Of a stretch of DNA of 64,000 bases, positions 26,814-35,536 are shown one piece after another. The translations under genes were made by a program, and so were the position numbers. The notes below the pieces were generated by a model that worked only from the letters and a program-made list of their open reading frames with translations, was not told the origin of the DNA and did not search any database. The DNA is from Achromobacter spanius (GTDB lineage Bacteria > Pseudomonadota > Gammaproteobacteria > Burkholderiales > Burkholderiaceae_B), in contig NZ_CP121261.1 in NCBI RefSeq assembly GCF_029637605.1, positions 2,852,001 through 2,916,000 of the forward strand. Direction: 5' to 3'. The number at the start of each line of letters is the position of its first letter. The stretch's first letter is position 1.

Positions 26814-27974
26814 ATGAACCACGCCCTGACCCGGGCTGCGATTGCCGCGGCCCTGACGTTCGCCGCCAGCGGCGCGCAGGCCGCCGACAAGATCAAAGTC
26901 GGTTTCATGCTGCCCTATAGCGGCACCTACGCCGCGCTGGGCAACGCCATCGAGAACGGCTTCAAGCTGTACGTTGCCGAACAAGGCGGCAAGCTGGGCG
27001 GGCGCGAGATTGAATACTTCAAGGTGGATGACGAGTCCAACCCCGCCAAGGCCGCCGAAAACGCCAACCGCCTGATCAAGCGCGACGAGGTCGACGTGCT
27101 GATCGGCACGGTGCACTCTGGCGTGGCCATGGCGTTGGCCAAGGCCGCGAAAGACAGCGACACCACGCTGATCGTCACCAACGCGGGCGCCAACGCCATC
27201 ACCGGCCCGCTGTGCGGCCCCGGCATCTTCCGCACGTCGTTCACCAACTGGCAGCCGGCCTATGCCATGGGCCCCGTGGCCTACGCCAAGGGCCACAAGA
27301 CCGCCGTCACCATCACCTGGAAATACGCCGCGGGCGACGAGGCCATCGGCGGCTTCAAGGAAGGCTTCGAGAAAGCGGGCGGCAAGGTCGTCAAGGAATT
27401 GAGCCTGCCTTTTCCCAACGTGGAATTCCAATCGCTCCTGACCGAGATCGCCGCCACCAAGCCCGACATGGTGTTCACCTTCTTTGCGGGCGGCGGCGCG
27501 GTGAAGTTCGTGCAGGACTATCACGCAGCCGGCCTGGACAAGACCATTCCGCTGTACGGCTCGGGCTTCCTTACCGATGGCACCTTGCAGGCGCAAGGCG
27601 CATCGGCGCAAGGCCTCTTGACCACGCTGCACTACGCCGACGGCCTGAACACGCCGCGCGACAACGCCTTCCGCGCCGACTACGCCAAGCACTACAAGGT
27701 GCAGCCCGACGTGTACGCCGTGCAAGGCTATGACGCCGCGCAACTGATGCAGTCGGGCCTGTCGGCCGTGAAGGGCGACTTCGCCAAGAAGGCGGACTTC
27801 CGCCAGGCAATGCGCGGCGCCACCGTGGACAGCCCGCGCGGCCCCTTCACGCTGTCGGCCGCGGGCAACCCGGTGCAGGACATCTATCTGCGCCAGGTGG
27901 ATGGCCTGGAGAACAAGGTCGTTGAGGTAGCCGCGAAGAAGCTGGCCGACCCCGCGCGCGGCTGCAAGCTCTGA
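26814..27974 (+). CDS. Liv-type ABC transporter substrate-binding protein (probable benzoate uptake)
   Basis: The 386-residue periplasmic binding protein (Peripla_BP_6) has a signal peptide ending SGAQAADK. Landmarks are GFMLPYSGTYAALGNAIENGFKLYV, VDDESNPAKAAENANRLI and NAGANAITGPLCGPGIFRTSF. AGAC precedes the ATG. It is the first of five co-oriented transporter genes directly after bclA, so its ligand is probably benzoate or another aromatic acid; relatives near box clusters have this role proposed. This is inference from context. Confidence 0.9.
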   Translation: MNHALTRAAIAAALTFAASGAQAADKIKVGFMLPYSGTYAALGNAIENGFKLYVAEQGGKLGGREIEYFKVDDESNPAKAAENANRLIKRDEVDVLIGTVHSGVAMALAKAAKDSDTTLIVTNAGANAITGPLCGPGIFRTSFTNWQPAYAMGPVAYAKGHKTAVTITWKYAAGDEAIGGFKEGFEKAGGKVVKELSLPFPNVEFQSLLTEIAATKPDMVFTFFAGGGAVKFVQDYHAAGLDKTIPLYGSGFLTDGTLQAQGASAQGLLTTLHYADGLNTPRDNAFRADYAKHYKVQPDVYAVQGYDAAQLMQSGLSAVKGDFAKKADFRQAMRGATVDSPRGPFTLSAAGNPVQDIYLRQVDGLENKVVEVAAKKLADPARGCKL

Positions 27975-27999
27975 CGCCCCCCGGCAACAAGGACGCCCC

Positions 28000-28881
28000 A
28001 TGGACATCAGCATCCTGCTTATTCAAAGCCTGAACGCATTCCAGTACGGCTTGCTGCTGTTCCTGGTGGCCAGCGGACTCACGCTGATCTTCGGCATCAT
28101 GGGCATCATCAACCTGGCCCATGGCAGCTTCTACATGATCGGCGCCTACATGGCGTTTGCGCTGGGGCCGCTGGTTGACCGCTGGCTGGGCGGCGGCTTC
28201 ATCGCCACCCTTGCCGTGTGCGTGCTGCTGGCCGGGGTGCTGGGCTATGTGCTGGAAGCGGCGTTCTTCAGCTACCTGTACCACCGCAACCACTTGCAGC
28301 AGGTGCTGATGACCTACGGGCTGATCCTGGTGTTTGAGGAACTGCGCAGCATCCTGGTGGGCAACGACGTGCACGGCGTGCCGCTGCCCGCGTGGCTGCA
28401 AGGCAGTATCTCGCTGGGCGGCGTGATGACGTATCCGGTGTACCGACTGTTCATCTCGGCCGTGGGCATCGCCGTGGCGCTGCTGCTGTATTGGGTGATT
28501 TCGCGCACGCGGCTGGGCATGATGCTGCGCGCCGGCGCCAGTAACCGCGAAATGACCGCGTCCTTGGGCATCGACGTGAACAAGCTGTACCGGCTGGTGT
28601 TCGCGGCCGGCGTGGCCCTGGCCGCGCTGGCCGGCACCATTGCCGCGCCCGTGTCGTCGGTGTATCCCGGCATGGGCAACGGGGTGCTGATCATCTGCTT
28701 CGTGGTGGTGGTGATAGGCGGTATCGGTTCGATACGCGGCGCCTTCCTTGCCGCGATGCTGGTGGGTTTTGTGGAAACTTTCGGCCAGGTGCTGTTCCCG
28801 TCCGCCGCGGGCGTGCTGGTGTACCTGCTGATGGCCTTCATTCTTCTATGCAAGCCCGAAGGGCTGTTCAAACAGGGCTAG
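28000..28881 (+). CDS. Branched-chain-type ABC transporter permease (LivH family)
   Basis: The 293-residue membrane protein begins MDISILLIQSLNAFQYGLLLFLVASG. The LivH-type start GLTLIFGIMGIINLAHGSFYMIGAYMAF and the coupling loop MMLRAGASNREMTASLGIDV are visible, as is the C-terminal VVIGGIGSIRGAFLAAMLVG. About eight hydrophobic segments are present. It is 25 bp after the binding-protein gene and 2 bp from the next permease. Confidence 0.92.
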   Translation: MDISILLIQSLNAFQYGLLLFLVASGLTLIFGIMGIINLAHGSFYMIGAYMAFALGPLVDRWLGGGFIATLAVCVLLAGVLGYVLEAAFFSYLYHRNHLQQVLMTYGLILVFEELRSILVGNDVHGVPLPAWLQGSISLGGVMTYPVYRLFISAVGIAVALLLYWVISRTRLGMMLRAGASNREMTASLGIDVNKLYRLVFAAGVALAALAGTIAAPVSSVYPGMGNGVLIICFVVVVIGGIGSIRGAFLAAMLVGFVETFGQVLFPSAAGVLVYLLMAFILLCKPEGLFKQG

Positions 28882-28883
28882 CC

Positions 28884-29969
28884 ATGCAGAGACTTCTTCC
28901 CCTTGCCACGCTGCTGGCGCTGGCCGCGTTTGCCTACAGCGGCAGCGACTACTACACCGGCCTGGCCATCAAGGTCATGATCTACGCCATCTTCGCGCTA
29001 AGCCTGCAACTGCTGGTGGGCGGCGCGGGGCTGGTCAGCCTGGGGCATGCCGCCTTCTTCGGCATCGGCGCCTATGCGGCGGCACTGCTGTCGCCCGAAT
29101 CCCAGGCGGGCAACCTGTGGTGGTTACTGCCCGCCGCCCTGCTGGCGGCGGCGGCCTATGCGCTGGTGACCGGCGCGCTGGCGCTGCGCACGCGCGGCGT
29201 GTACTTCATCATGGTGACGCTGGCCTTTGCGCAGATGGCCTATTACGTCTTTCACGACACCGACTTCGGCGGCGGCAGCGATGGCATCTACCTGTACTTC
29301 CGGCCCGAACTGCCGCTGGGCGGCTGGATGCCGTTCGACCTTAGCAACGCGACCACCTTCTACTTCTTCGTGCTGGCTTGCCTGGCGCTGAGCTGGGGTT
29401 TCCTGGCGCTGCTGCGGCGTTCGCCCTTTGGCGCGGCGCTGGCCGGCATTCGCATCAACGAACAACGCATGCGCGCGGCCGGCTATTCCACGTATCCGTA
29501 CAAGCTGACCGCCTACGTGGTGGGCGCCACGCTGGCCAGCCTGGCGGGCTTTCTGTTCGCGCTGAAAGACGGCTTCGTCACGCCGGAACTGCTGGCTTGG
29601 GAGCAATCTGGCCTGGTCTTGTTGATGGTGATTCTGGGCGGCATGGGCAGCCTGGGCGGCGCGGTGATCGGCACGGTGGCGCTGGTGCTGATGCAAGAGC
29701 TGTTCCAGTCGCAGGCGCTGTTTGGCGACTACGCACGCCATTGGCACCTGCCGCTGGGCATTGCCATCATCGCGCTGGTGGCGCTGCTGCCCAATGGCAT
29801 TGCGGGGCTGCCCGCGCAATGGCGCCAGCGCCGCGACGCACGCGCCGCCAATGCGCATGCTGCCGCCAGCGCTGGCACGCAGGTCGCTTCCACCCCGCCC
29901 GCCCCCTCCCCGTCCGCCTCCGTGCGTCCCGCTGCCCGTCTGCCCATCCAGGGAGAACGCCATGTCTGA
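28884..29969 (+). CDS. Branched-chain-type ABC transporter permease (LivM family)
   Basis: The 361-residue permease has the LivM segment GGAGLVSLGHAAFFGIGAYAAA, a coupling loop GAALAGIRINEQRMRAAGYS and LVILGGMGSLGG-like sequence (VILGGMGSLGGAVIG). The ATG at 28884 sits 2 bp after the LivH stop. The C-terminal 45 residues form an unusual Ala/Pro/Ser-rich hydrophilic tail that extends over the start of the next gene, overlapping it by 8 bp. That tail is likely dispensable low-complexity sequence. Confidence 0.9.
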   Translation: MQRLLPLATLLALAAFAYSGSDYYTGLAIKVMIYAIFALSLQLLVGGAGLVSLGHAAFFGIGAYAAALLSPESQAGNLWWLLPAALLAAAAYALVTGALALRTRGVYFIMVTLAFAQMAYYVFHDTDFGGGSDGIYLYFRPELPLGGWMPFDLSNATTFYFFVLACLALSWGFLALLRRSPFGAALAGIRINEQRMRAAGYSTYPYKLTAYVVGATLASLAGFLFALKDGFVTPELLAWEQSGLVLLMVILGGMGSLGGAVIGTVALVLMQELFQSQALFGDYARHWHLPLGIAIIALVALLPNGIAGLPAQWRQRRDARAANAHAAASAGTQVASTPPAPSPSASVRPAARLPIQGERHV

Positions 29970-30750
29970 TTGCCTGCTTGCCGCCAACGGCGTCACGCGC
30001 CGCTTTGGCGGGCTGACCGCGGTGAACGACGTATCGCTCGCGCTGGCGCGCGGCCAAGTGCATGCCGTCATCGGCACCAACGGCGCGGGCAAATCCACGC
30101 TGATCAACATCCTGTCGGGCGAACTGACGCCCAGCAGCGGTCAGGTGATGCTGGGCGGACGCGACATCACCCCCTGGCGCCAGCCGCAACGGGCGCGCGC
30201 CGGGCTGGGCCGCAGCTACCAGCGTTCAACCTTGTTTCCTGAACTGAGCGTGTTCGAGAACTGCCGCTTGACGGCGCAGGCGGCGCGCCAGCGCTTCTGG
30301 CATTGGTGGCGTCCGGCGTCTGACTGCCGGCGCAGCGCGGAACTGGCGCATCACGCGCTGGAGCGCACGGGACTGGCGGACGACGCCGCGCGCCCGGCCG
30401 GCCTGCTGCCGCACGGCCGCAAGCGCCAGCTTGAAATCGCCATGTGCCTGGCGGGCGAGCCGCAGGTGCTGTTGCTGGATGAACCCTTGGCCGGCATGGG
30501 CCCGGAAGAGACGGACCGCATTCTGGACCTGCTGCAAAGCTTGAAGGCGGGCCACGCGATTCTGCTGGTGGAACACGACATGGATGCCGTGTTCCGCATT
30601 GCCGAAACCATCACCGTGATGGTCAACGGCACCGCCATCGCCAGCGGCGCACCGGCCGACATCCGCGCCAACGCGGACGTACGCACGGCCTACCTGGGCG
30701 AAGACACCCGCCCAGGCCACACACCAGGAGACCCCGCATGCACGCCTTGA
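29962..30750 (+). CDS. Branched-chain-type ABC transporter ATP-binding protein (LivG family)
   Basis: The 262-residue ATPase has Walker A GTNGAGKSTLIN, Walker B VLLLDEPLAGMGPEE and the H-loop ILLVEHDMDAVF. The signature motif is atypical: LPHGRKRQLEIA in place of LSGGQ, as is normal for LivG. GGGAG precedes the ATG, which lies inside the end of the LivM gene. Its last 13 bp overlap livF. It forms the ATPase heterodimer with LivF. Confidence 0.92.
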   Translation: MSDCLLAANGVTRRFGGLTAVNDVSLALARGQVHAVIGTNGAGKSTLINILSGELTPSSGQVMLGGRDITPWRQPQRARAGLGRSYQRSTLFPELSVFENCRLTAQAARQRFWHWWRPASDCRRSAELAHHALERTGLADDAARPAGLLPHGRKRQLEIAMCLAGEPQVLLLDEPLAGMGPEETDRILDLLQSLKAGHAILLVEHDMDAVFRIAETITVMVNGTAIASGAPADIRANADVRTAYLGEDTRPGHTPGDPACTP

Positions 30751-31448
30751 TAGAAGCCGGCGGCCTGCATGTGTACTACGGCGCCAGCCACGTGCTGCGC
30801 GGCGTGGACATGCACATCGCGCCCGGAGAATCCGTGGGCCTGGTGGGGCGCAACGGCATGGGCAAGACCACGCTGATCCGCAGCCTGATGGGCCAGGTGA
30901 AAAGCACGCGCGGCCAGGTGCGCGTGGCCGGTCGCGATTGCACCCGCGCGCCGGCCCATGCCATTGCGCGCATGGGCGTCGCGTACGTGCCTGAAGGGCG
31001 CGGCATTTTCCCCAATCTGAACGTGCGCGAGAACCTGCAAGTGGCGGCGCGGCCCAGCGTAGGTGGCGAGCGCGCCTGGACCTATACCCGCGTGCTGGAC
31101 ACGTTTCCCCGGCTGCGCGAGCGGCTGGGCCATGGTGGGCAGCAGTTGTCGGGCGGAGAGCAGCAGATGCTGGCCATCGGCCGCGCGCTGATGACCAACC
31201 CCGACCTGCTGATTCTGGATGAAGCCACCGAAGGGCTGGCGCCGCTGATCGTGGCCGAAATCTGGCGCATCATCCGCGAGATTCGCGCCACGGGGATGTC
31301 CACCTTGATCGTGGACCGCAACTATCGCGCGGTGCTTGAACACACCGATCGTTGCCTGGTGATGGAAAAAGGGCTGATCGTGGAAGACGGCGATAGCGCG
31401 TCGCTGGCCCGGCGACCGGAACAACTGACGCGCTATCTGGGCGTGTAA
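30738..31448 (+). CDS. Branched-chain-type ABC transporter ATP-binding protein (LivF family)
   Basis: The 236-residue ATPase has Walker A GRNGMGKTTLIR, signature LSGGEQQMLAIGRALM and Walker B LLILDEATEGLAP. The usual LivF motif VEQN is VDRN here (STLIVDRNYRAV), a conservative change next to the switch region. It is the last gene of the probable benzoate operon (DUF4863, bclA, binding protein, LivH, LivM, LivG, LivF) and is convergent with the ThDP enzyme, only 10 bp away. Confidence 0.92.
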   Translation: MHALIEAGGLHVYYGASHVLRGVDMHIAPGESVGLVGRNGMGKTTLIRSLMGQVKSTRGQVRVAGRDCTRAPAHAIARMGVAYVPEGRGIFPNLNVRENLQVAARPSVGGERAWTYTRVLDTFPRLRERLGHGGQQLSGGEQQMLAIGRALMTNPDLLILDEATEGLAPLIVAEIWRIIREIRATGMSTLIVDRNYRAVLEHTDRCLVMEKGLIVEDGDSASLARRPEQLTRYLGV

Positions 31449-31458
31449 AAACGCCGCC

Positions 31459-33018
31459 CTAGATGATGGCCTCGATCAGGAACGGTCCACGGCGCTTCAG
31501 GCCATCGGCCAGCGCGCGCGCAAAGCCTTCCACCGTATCCACGCTGACCGCCTCCACGCCCATGCCGCGCGCCAGGTGCGTCCAGTCCAGGTAGGGCTCT
31601 TCCAGGTCCAGCATGCGGCGGGCGTTGCGGCCCGGTTCCTTCACGCCCACGTTCTTCATCTCGCCATGCAGGGTGGCGTAGGAACGGTTGGCCAGGATGA
31701 CCGTCAGGCAGTCCAGGTTTTCACGCGCCTGCGTCCACAGCGCCTGCAAGGTGTACATGCCGCTGCCGTCGGCTTGCAGCGTGATGACCTTGCGGTCCGG
31801 GCAGGCCACGGCGGCGCCAGTTGCCAGCGGCAGGCCGATGCCGATGGCGCCGCCGGTCAGCATCAGCCAATCGTGCGGCGCGCTGCTGGCGCTGTAGATG
31901 GGAAATTCGCGGCCCTGCGTGATGGACTCATCGCACACAATGGCTTGCTCGGGCAAGGTGTGGGCAATAAGAATGTTCACGGCGGCGCCCGTCAGCTTGC
32001 CGGTCGACGGCACTTCATAGGCCGCGGCCGGCGTGGCCAGGCGCGGTGCGTCGGCGGCAATGCCGAGTTCATCGGCCAGCCATTCCAGCGCGTGGGCAAG
32101 ATCTTGTTCGGCCGACGCCAGCACCACCTGGTTGCTGTCGGGCGGCGCCAGCAGGCTGGGCTTGCCGGGGTAGGCAAAGAAGCCGACCGGCGCCTTGGCG
32201 CCCGCCAGCACCAGATGCTTCACGTCTTTCAGCTTGGCCACGGCCAGGTCAATCGGGTACGGCAGCCGGTCAACCGGCGTACGCGCGCCGCCGCGTTCGA
32301 TGCGGCGGTTGGAGGTTTCGGACATCAGGCGCACGCCGGTCGCGCGGGCGATACGGCCCGCGGCGTTCAAGGCGCGTTCACGCAGCGCCGCGCCACCCAG
32401 CATCAGCACCGTGACCTCGCCCGAGCGGATGGCGGCGGCTGCCGCGCGCACGGCCTCGGCGGAAGTCTGCGCCAGGGGCAAGTCCTTTACCTGCACGGGC
32501 GCGGGCGCGCCGTCGGGCAGATCGGTCCAGGCGGTGTCGGCGGGCAGGATCAGGGTGGCGATGTTGCCGGGCGCCTGACGCGCCACGCCGATGGCCTCGG
32601 CGGCATCCGCCGACACGGCGGCGGCCGTCATCGTGCGCTTGACCCAGTGCGACATGGGACGCGCCACGCCTTCCACATCGCTGGTCAGCGGCGCGTCATA
32701 TTGCACGTGATAGGTGGCGTGGTCGCCCACGATATTGACCATGGGCGTGCGCGCGCGCTTGGCGTTGTGCAGGTTGGCCAGGCCATTGCCCAGGCCGGGG
32801 CCCAGGTGCAGCAAGGTGGCGGCCGGCTTGTCGGCCATGCGCGCATAACCATCGGCCGCGCCCGTCACCACGCCTTCGAACAGGCCCAGCACGCAACGCA
32901 TCTTGGGTTTGCGATCCAAGGCCGCGACAAAGTGCATTTCTGATGTGCCGGGGTTGGCAAAACACACGTCCACATCGTTGGCCAGCAAGGTATCGCAGAG
33001 ACTGTCAGCGCCGTTCAT
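31459..33018 (-). CDS. ThDP-dependent acetolactate-synthase-like protein
   Basis: This 519-residue protein has the three-domain ThDP decarboxylase plan. The N-terminal part is NPGTSEMHFVAALDRKPKMR with GLFEGVVTGAADGYARM (catalytic Glu), and the C-terminal part is TLQADGSGMYTLQALWTQAREN followed by VILANRSYATL. The cofactor motif departs from the standard GDG...NN: the first Gly is Ala and the second Asn is Arg. This is a feature of a subgroup often annotated as acetolactate synthase large subunit, with no small subunit nearby. It resembles benzoylformate decarboxylase in length and motif position, which would suit an aromatic pathway; the reaction is uncertain. Confidence 0.75.
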   Translation of the reverse strand: MNGADSLCDTLLANDVDVCFANPGTSEMHFVAALDRKPKMRCVLGLFEGVVTGAADGYARMADKPAATLLHLGPGLGNGLANLHNAKRARTPMVNIVGDHATYHVQYDAPLTSDVEGVARPMSHWVKRTMTAAAVSADAAEAIGVARQAPGNIATLILPADTAWTDLPDGAPAPVQVKDLPLAQTSAEAVRAAAAAIRSGEVTVLMLGGAALRERALNAAGRIARATGVRLMSETSNRRIERGGARTPVDRLPYPIDLAVAKLKDVKHLVLAGAKAPVGFFAYPGKPSLLAPPDSNQVVLASAEQDLAHALEWLADELGIAADAPRLATPAAAYEVPSTGKLTGAAVNILIAHTLPEQAIVCDESITQGREFPIYSASSAPHDWLMLTGGAIGIGLPLATGAAVACPDRKVITLQADGSGMYTLQALWTQARENLDCLTVILANRSYATLHGEMKNVGVKEPGRNARRMLDLEEPYLDWTHLARGMGVEAVSVDTVEGFARALADGLKRRGPFLIEAII

Positions 33019-33195
33019 GATTTTCCCTAGTCGTTTTCAATGGCGATGCGGGCGCATGCGCGCCCGCCTGATATGCATCATAGGGAGCGTATCAAAAACG
33101 CGATAGACCCATTTCAGGTTGCGGGCATGGAACCATTTCCGAATTCGCCCACCAGGTTCCGCCAGCCGGAATTAGCCTTATCGCGCGCGCCGCGC

Positions 33196-33948
33196 TCAGC
33201 CCAATATCTGCCCCAGAAACGCCTGCGCCCGCTCCGACCGGGGCGCATTGAAGAAGTTTTCCGGCGTGTCGGCCTCTACGATGGCCCCCTGGTCCATGAA
33301 GACAACCCGGTCGCCCACTTCCCGCGCAAAGCCCATTTCGTGCGTGACGCAGACCATGGTCATGCCGTCTTTGGCCAGCGCGACCATGGTATCCAGCACT
33401 TCCTTGACCATCTCGGGATCCAGCGCCGAAGTGGGTTCGTCGAAGAGCATGATCTTGGGTTGCATGCACAGGGCGCGCGCGATTGCCACGCGCTGCTTCT
33501 GGCCCCCCGAGAGCTGGCCAGGATATTTGTCGGCGTGCTGGGGAATCCGCACCCGCTCCAGATATTCCATGGCGCGCGCGCGGGCCTCGTCCGCCGGCAC
33601 GCCCTTCACCAGCAGCGGCGCCAGCGTGCAGTTTTCCAGCACGGTCAGATGCGGGAACAGGTTGAAATGCTGGAACACCATACCCACTTCCGCACGGATG
33701 CGCTCGATGTTCTTGACGTCTGCATTGAGCTCGATGCCGTCGACCACGATGCGGCCCTTCTGGTGGTCCTCCAGCCGGTTCAACAGGCGGATGGTGGTGG
33801 ACTTTCCTGATCCCGACGGGCCGCACAGTATCAACTTTTCTCCCGGCGACACTTCCAGCGCCAGGTCGTTCAGCACCTGGAAGTCGCCATACCATTTGCA
33901 AACGCCCTGCATCGTGATGATCGGGGCCGAGGCTGTCGTTGCGTTCAT
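33196..33948 (-). CDS. Polar amino-acid ABC transporter ATP-binding protein (GlnQ/HisP type)
   Basis: The 250-residue ATPase has Walker [13 protein letters not shown], signature [15 protein letters not shown], Walker [22 protein letters not shown] and H-loop [22 protein letters not shown], all typical of the GlnQ subfamily. It starts 4 bp after the permease stop. It is the last gene of a transporter unit that begins upstream with a binding protein and the ureohydrolase. Confidence 0.93.
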   Translation of the reverse strand: MNATTASAPIITMQGVCKWYGDFQVLNDLALEVSPGEKLILCGPSGSGKSTTIRLLNRLEDHQKGRIVVDGIELNADVKNIERIRAEVGMVFQHFNLFPHLTVLENCTLAPLLVKGVPADEARARAMEYLERVRIPQHADKYPGQLSGGQKQRVAIARALCMQPKIMLFDEPTSALDPEMVKEVLDTMVALAKDGMTMVCVTHEMGFAREVGDRVVFMDQGAIVEADTPENFFNAPRSERAQAFLGQILG

Positions 33949-33952
33949 CGCT

Positions 33953-34645
33953 TCATGCCTTGGAAATATCGTGGTTCTCGCCGGCGCCGCTCCAGTAGCC
34001 CGGCACGGTCAAGCGTTTTTCGGAACGCCGGAACAGGTACGACAGCACGCTGCACATGGCGAAGTAGATGACGCCCACCATGGTGTAGACCGTCAGCGCC
34101 TGGAAGGTCGCGCCGGCCAGCATCTCGCCCGCCCGCATCAGTTCGTACACGCTGATGACGGCCACCAGCGATGTCTCCTTGATCAGCACCAGCGCGTAGT
34201 TGCCCAAGGCCGGAAAGACAGTACGCAGCGCTTGTGGCAACACGATGCGGTGCAGCCGCTGCGCCTTGCGCAGGCCCAGCGCGCGCGCCGCCTCGTACTG
34301 GCCCGTGTCCACCGACTGGATACCGCTGCGGAACAGTTCGGCCAGGTACGCGCCGAAGTTCAGGGTCAGGCCCAACACGCCGGCGACGAAACCGTTGATC
34401 ACCACGCCCATCTCGGGCAAGCCGTAGTAGATGTAGAACAGTTGCAACAGCAGCGGTGTGCCGCGCATCACCTCGATGTAGAACCGTGCGCCTCGGCTCA
34501 ACAAGCGCGAAGGCGACAAGCGGCACAAGCAGACGACCAGGCCCAACGCCACCGCCAGGAAAGCCGAACAGAAAAACAGCGCCAGGGTCCAGACCGTGCC
34601 TTCGGCCAAAGGGGTCAGGTACATGCGCAGCGTAGCGAGATCCAA
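33953..34645 (-). CDS. Polar amino-acid ABC transporter permease
   Basis: The 230-residue permease of the HisM/GlnP type has about five membrane segments. The characteristic coupling region is [27 protein letters not shown], and the segment [17 protein letters not shown] is near residue 75. Only one permease gene is present, so it probably forms a homodimer. It is 31 bp downstream of the binding-protein gene. Confidence 0.93.
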   Translation of the reverse strand: MDLATLRMYLTPLAEGTVWTLALFFCSAFLAVALGLVVCLCRLSPSRLLSRGARFYIEVMRGTPLLLQLFYIYYGLPEMGVVINGFVAGVLGLTLNFGAYLAELFRSGIQSVDTGQYEAARALGLRKAQRLHRIVLPQALRTVFPALGNYALVLIKETSLVAVISVYELMRAGEMLAGATFQALTVYTMVGVIYFAMCSVLSYLFRRSEKRLTVPGYWSGAGENHDISKA

Positions 34646-34676
34646 GTCGTGCTCCTTATGCGTGCCGTTGCGGCGC

Positions 34677-35465
34677 TTACTTGCTGATCAGGTCCGACAC
34701 GCCCCACTTCTTTCCGATGGCAGCCATTTCCCCGTTTGCCTTCATCTCGGCCAGCGCCTTGTTGACGGCTTCGAGCAGCGTGGTATTGCCCTTCTGCACG
34801 GCCATGCCCACCTGCCACGTGCGCTGCGGCTGGTAGCCGGTGTCGAGCTTCACGCCCGGGATGTTCTTGGTCTGGATCTGGTAGATGATGCTGGGCGGGT
34901 CCACGATGCCCAGATCAATGCGGCCGGCACGCACGTCAGCCAGCAAGGTTGAATAGTCCTGGTAGGTCGTGACCTTGGTGCCCGGCATGTCCTTGATCAT
35001 GTTGAACTGGACCGAATCCACCAGCACGCCCACGCGCTGTCCCTTCATGTCTTCGAACTTGGCGTACTTTTTGGTCGCCTTGTCGCTGACCACCACGCCC
35101 TCGCCCCACCCGTAGACGGGCACCGAAAAATCGATGGCCTTTGCCCGCTCTTCGGTGATGAAGAGCGGCGCGGACATGACATCCGCGCGGCCCGAAGTCA
35201 GCGTGGGGATCAAGCCGGAAAACGGCACGTCGGACAGCTTGTCCGACACCTGCAGGTGCTTGGCCACACCGGCCGCCACATCCACCATGATGCCTTCCAA
35301 CTGGTTCGATTTCGGATTCTTGAACCCATGCGGCGGCGCGGACGCGGTGGTGACGACGGCCAGGCTTTTATCGGCGCGCACCTCGTCCAGCGTGCGCGCC
35401 TGCGCGCCGGACTGGATCAGCAGGCCGGCGGTTGCCAGGCCCAGCAAAATGGATTTGAGTTTCAT
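34677..35465 (-). CDS. Amino-acid ABC transporter substrate-binding protein, family 3
   Basis: The 262-residue periplasmic protein has a clear signal peptide (MKLKSILLGLATAGLLIQSG, cleavage near AQA-RT). SBP_bac_3 features are LAVVTTASAPPHGFKNPKSN, GIMVDVAAGVAKHLQV and DVMSAPLFITEERAKAIDFS. The ATG at 35465 follows GGGGAAAACG; the longer open frame is antisense-free but lacks homology. It follows the ureohydrolase gene by 71 bp, so its ligand may be the guanidino compound that enzyme acts on, or its product; that is inference. Confidence 0.9.
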   Translation of the reverse strand: MKLKSILLGLATAGLLIQSGAQARTLDEVRADKSLAVVTTASAPPHGFKNPKSNQLEGIMVDVAAGVAKHLQVSDKLSDVPFSGLIPTLTSGRADVMSAPLFITEERAKAIDFSVPVYGWGEGVVVSDKATKKYAKFEDMKGQRVGVLVDSVQFNMIKDMPGTKVTTYQDYSTLLADVRAGRIDLGIVDPPSIIYQIQTKNIPGVKLDTGYQPQRTWQVGMAVQKGNTTLLEAVNKALAEMKANGEMAAIGKKWGVSDLISK

Positions 35466-35536
35466 CGTTTTCCCCTTGGATGTATGAATGCCGCAACTAT
35501 GAACGCGGCAAGCAGGAATGCCGCAAACGCCTCGGC

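Noticed and set aside
29722..30750. Longer LivG start inside the LivM gene
   Set aside because: The ATG at 29962 has a good ribosome site and gives the normal LivG length; the extension is out-of-frame LivM sequence.
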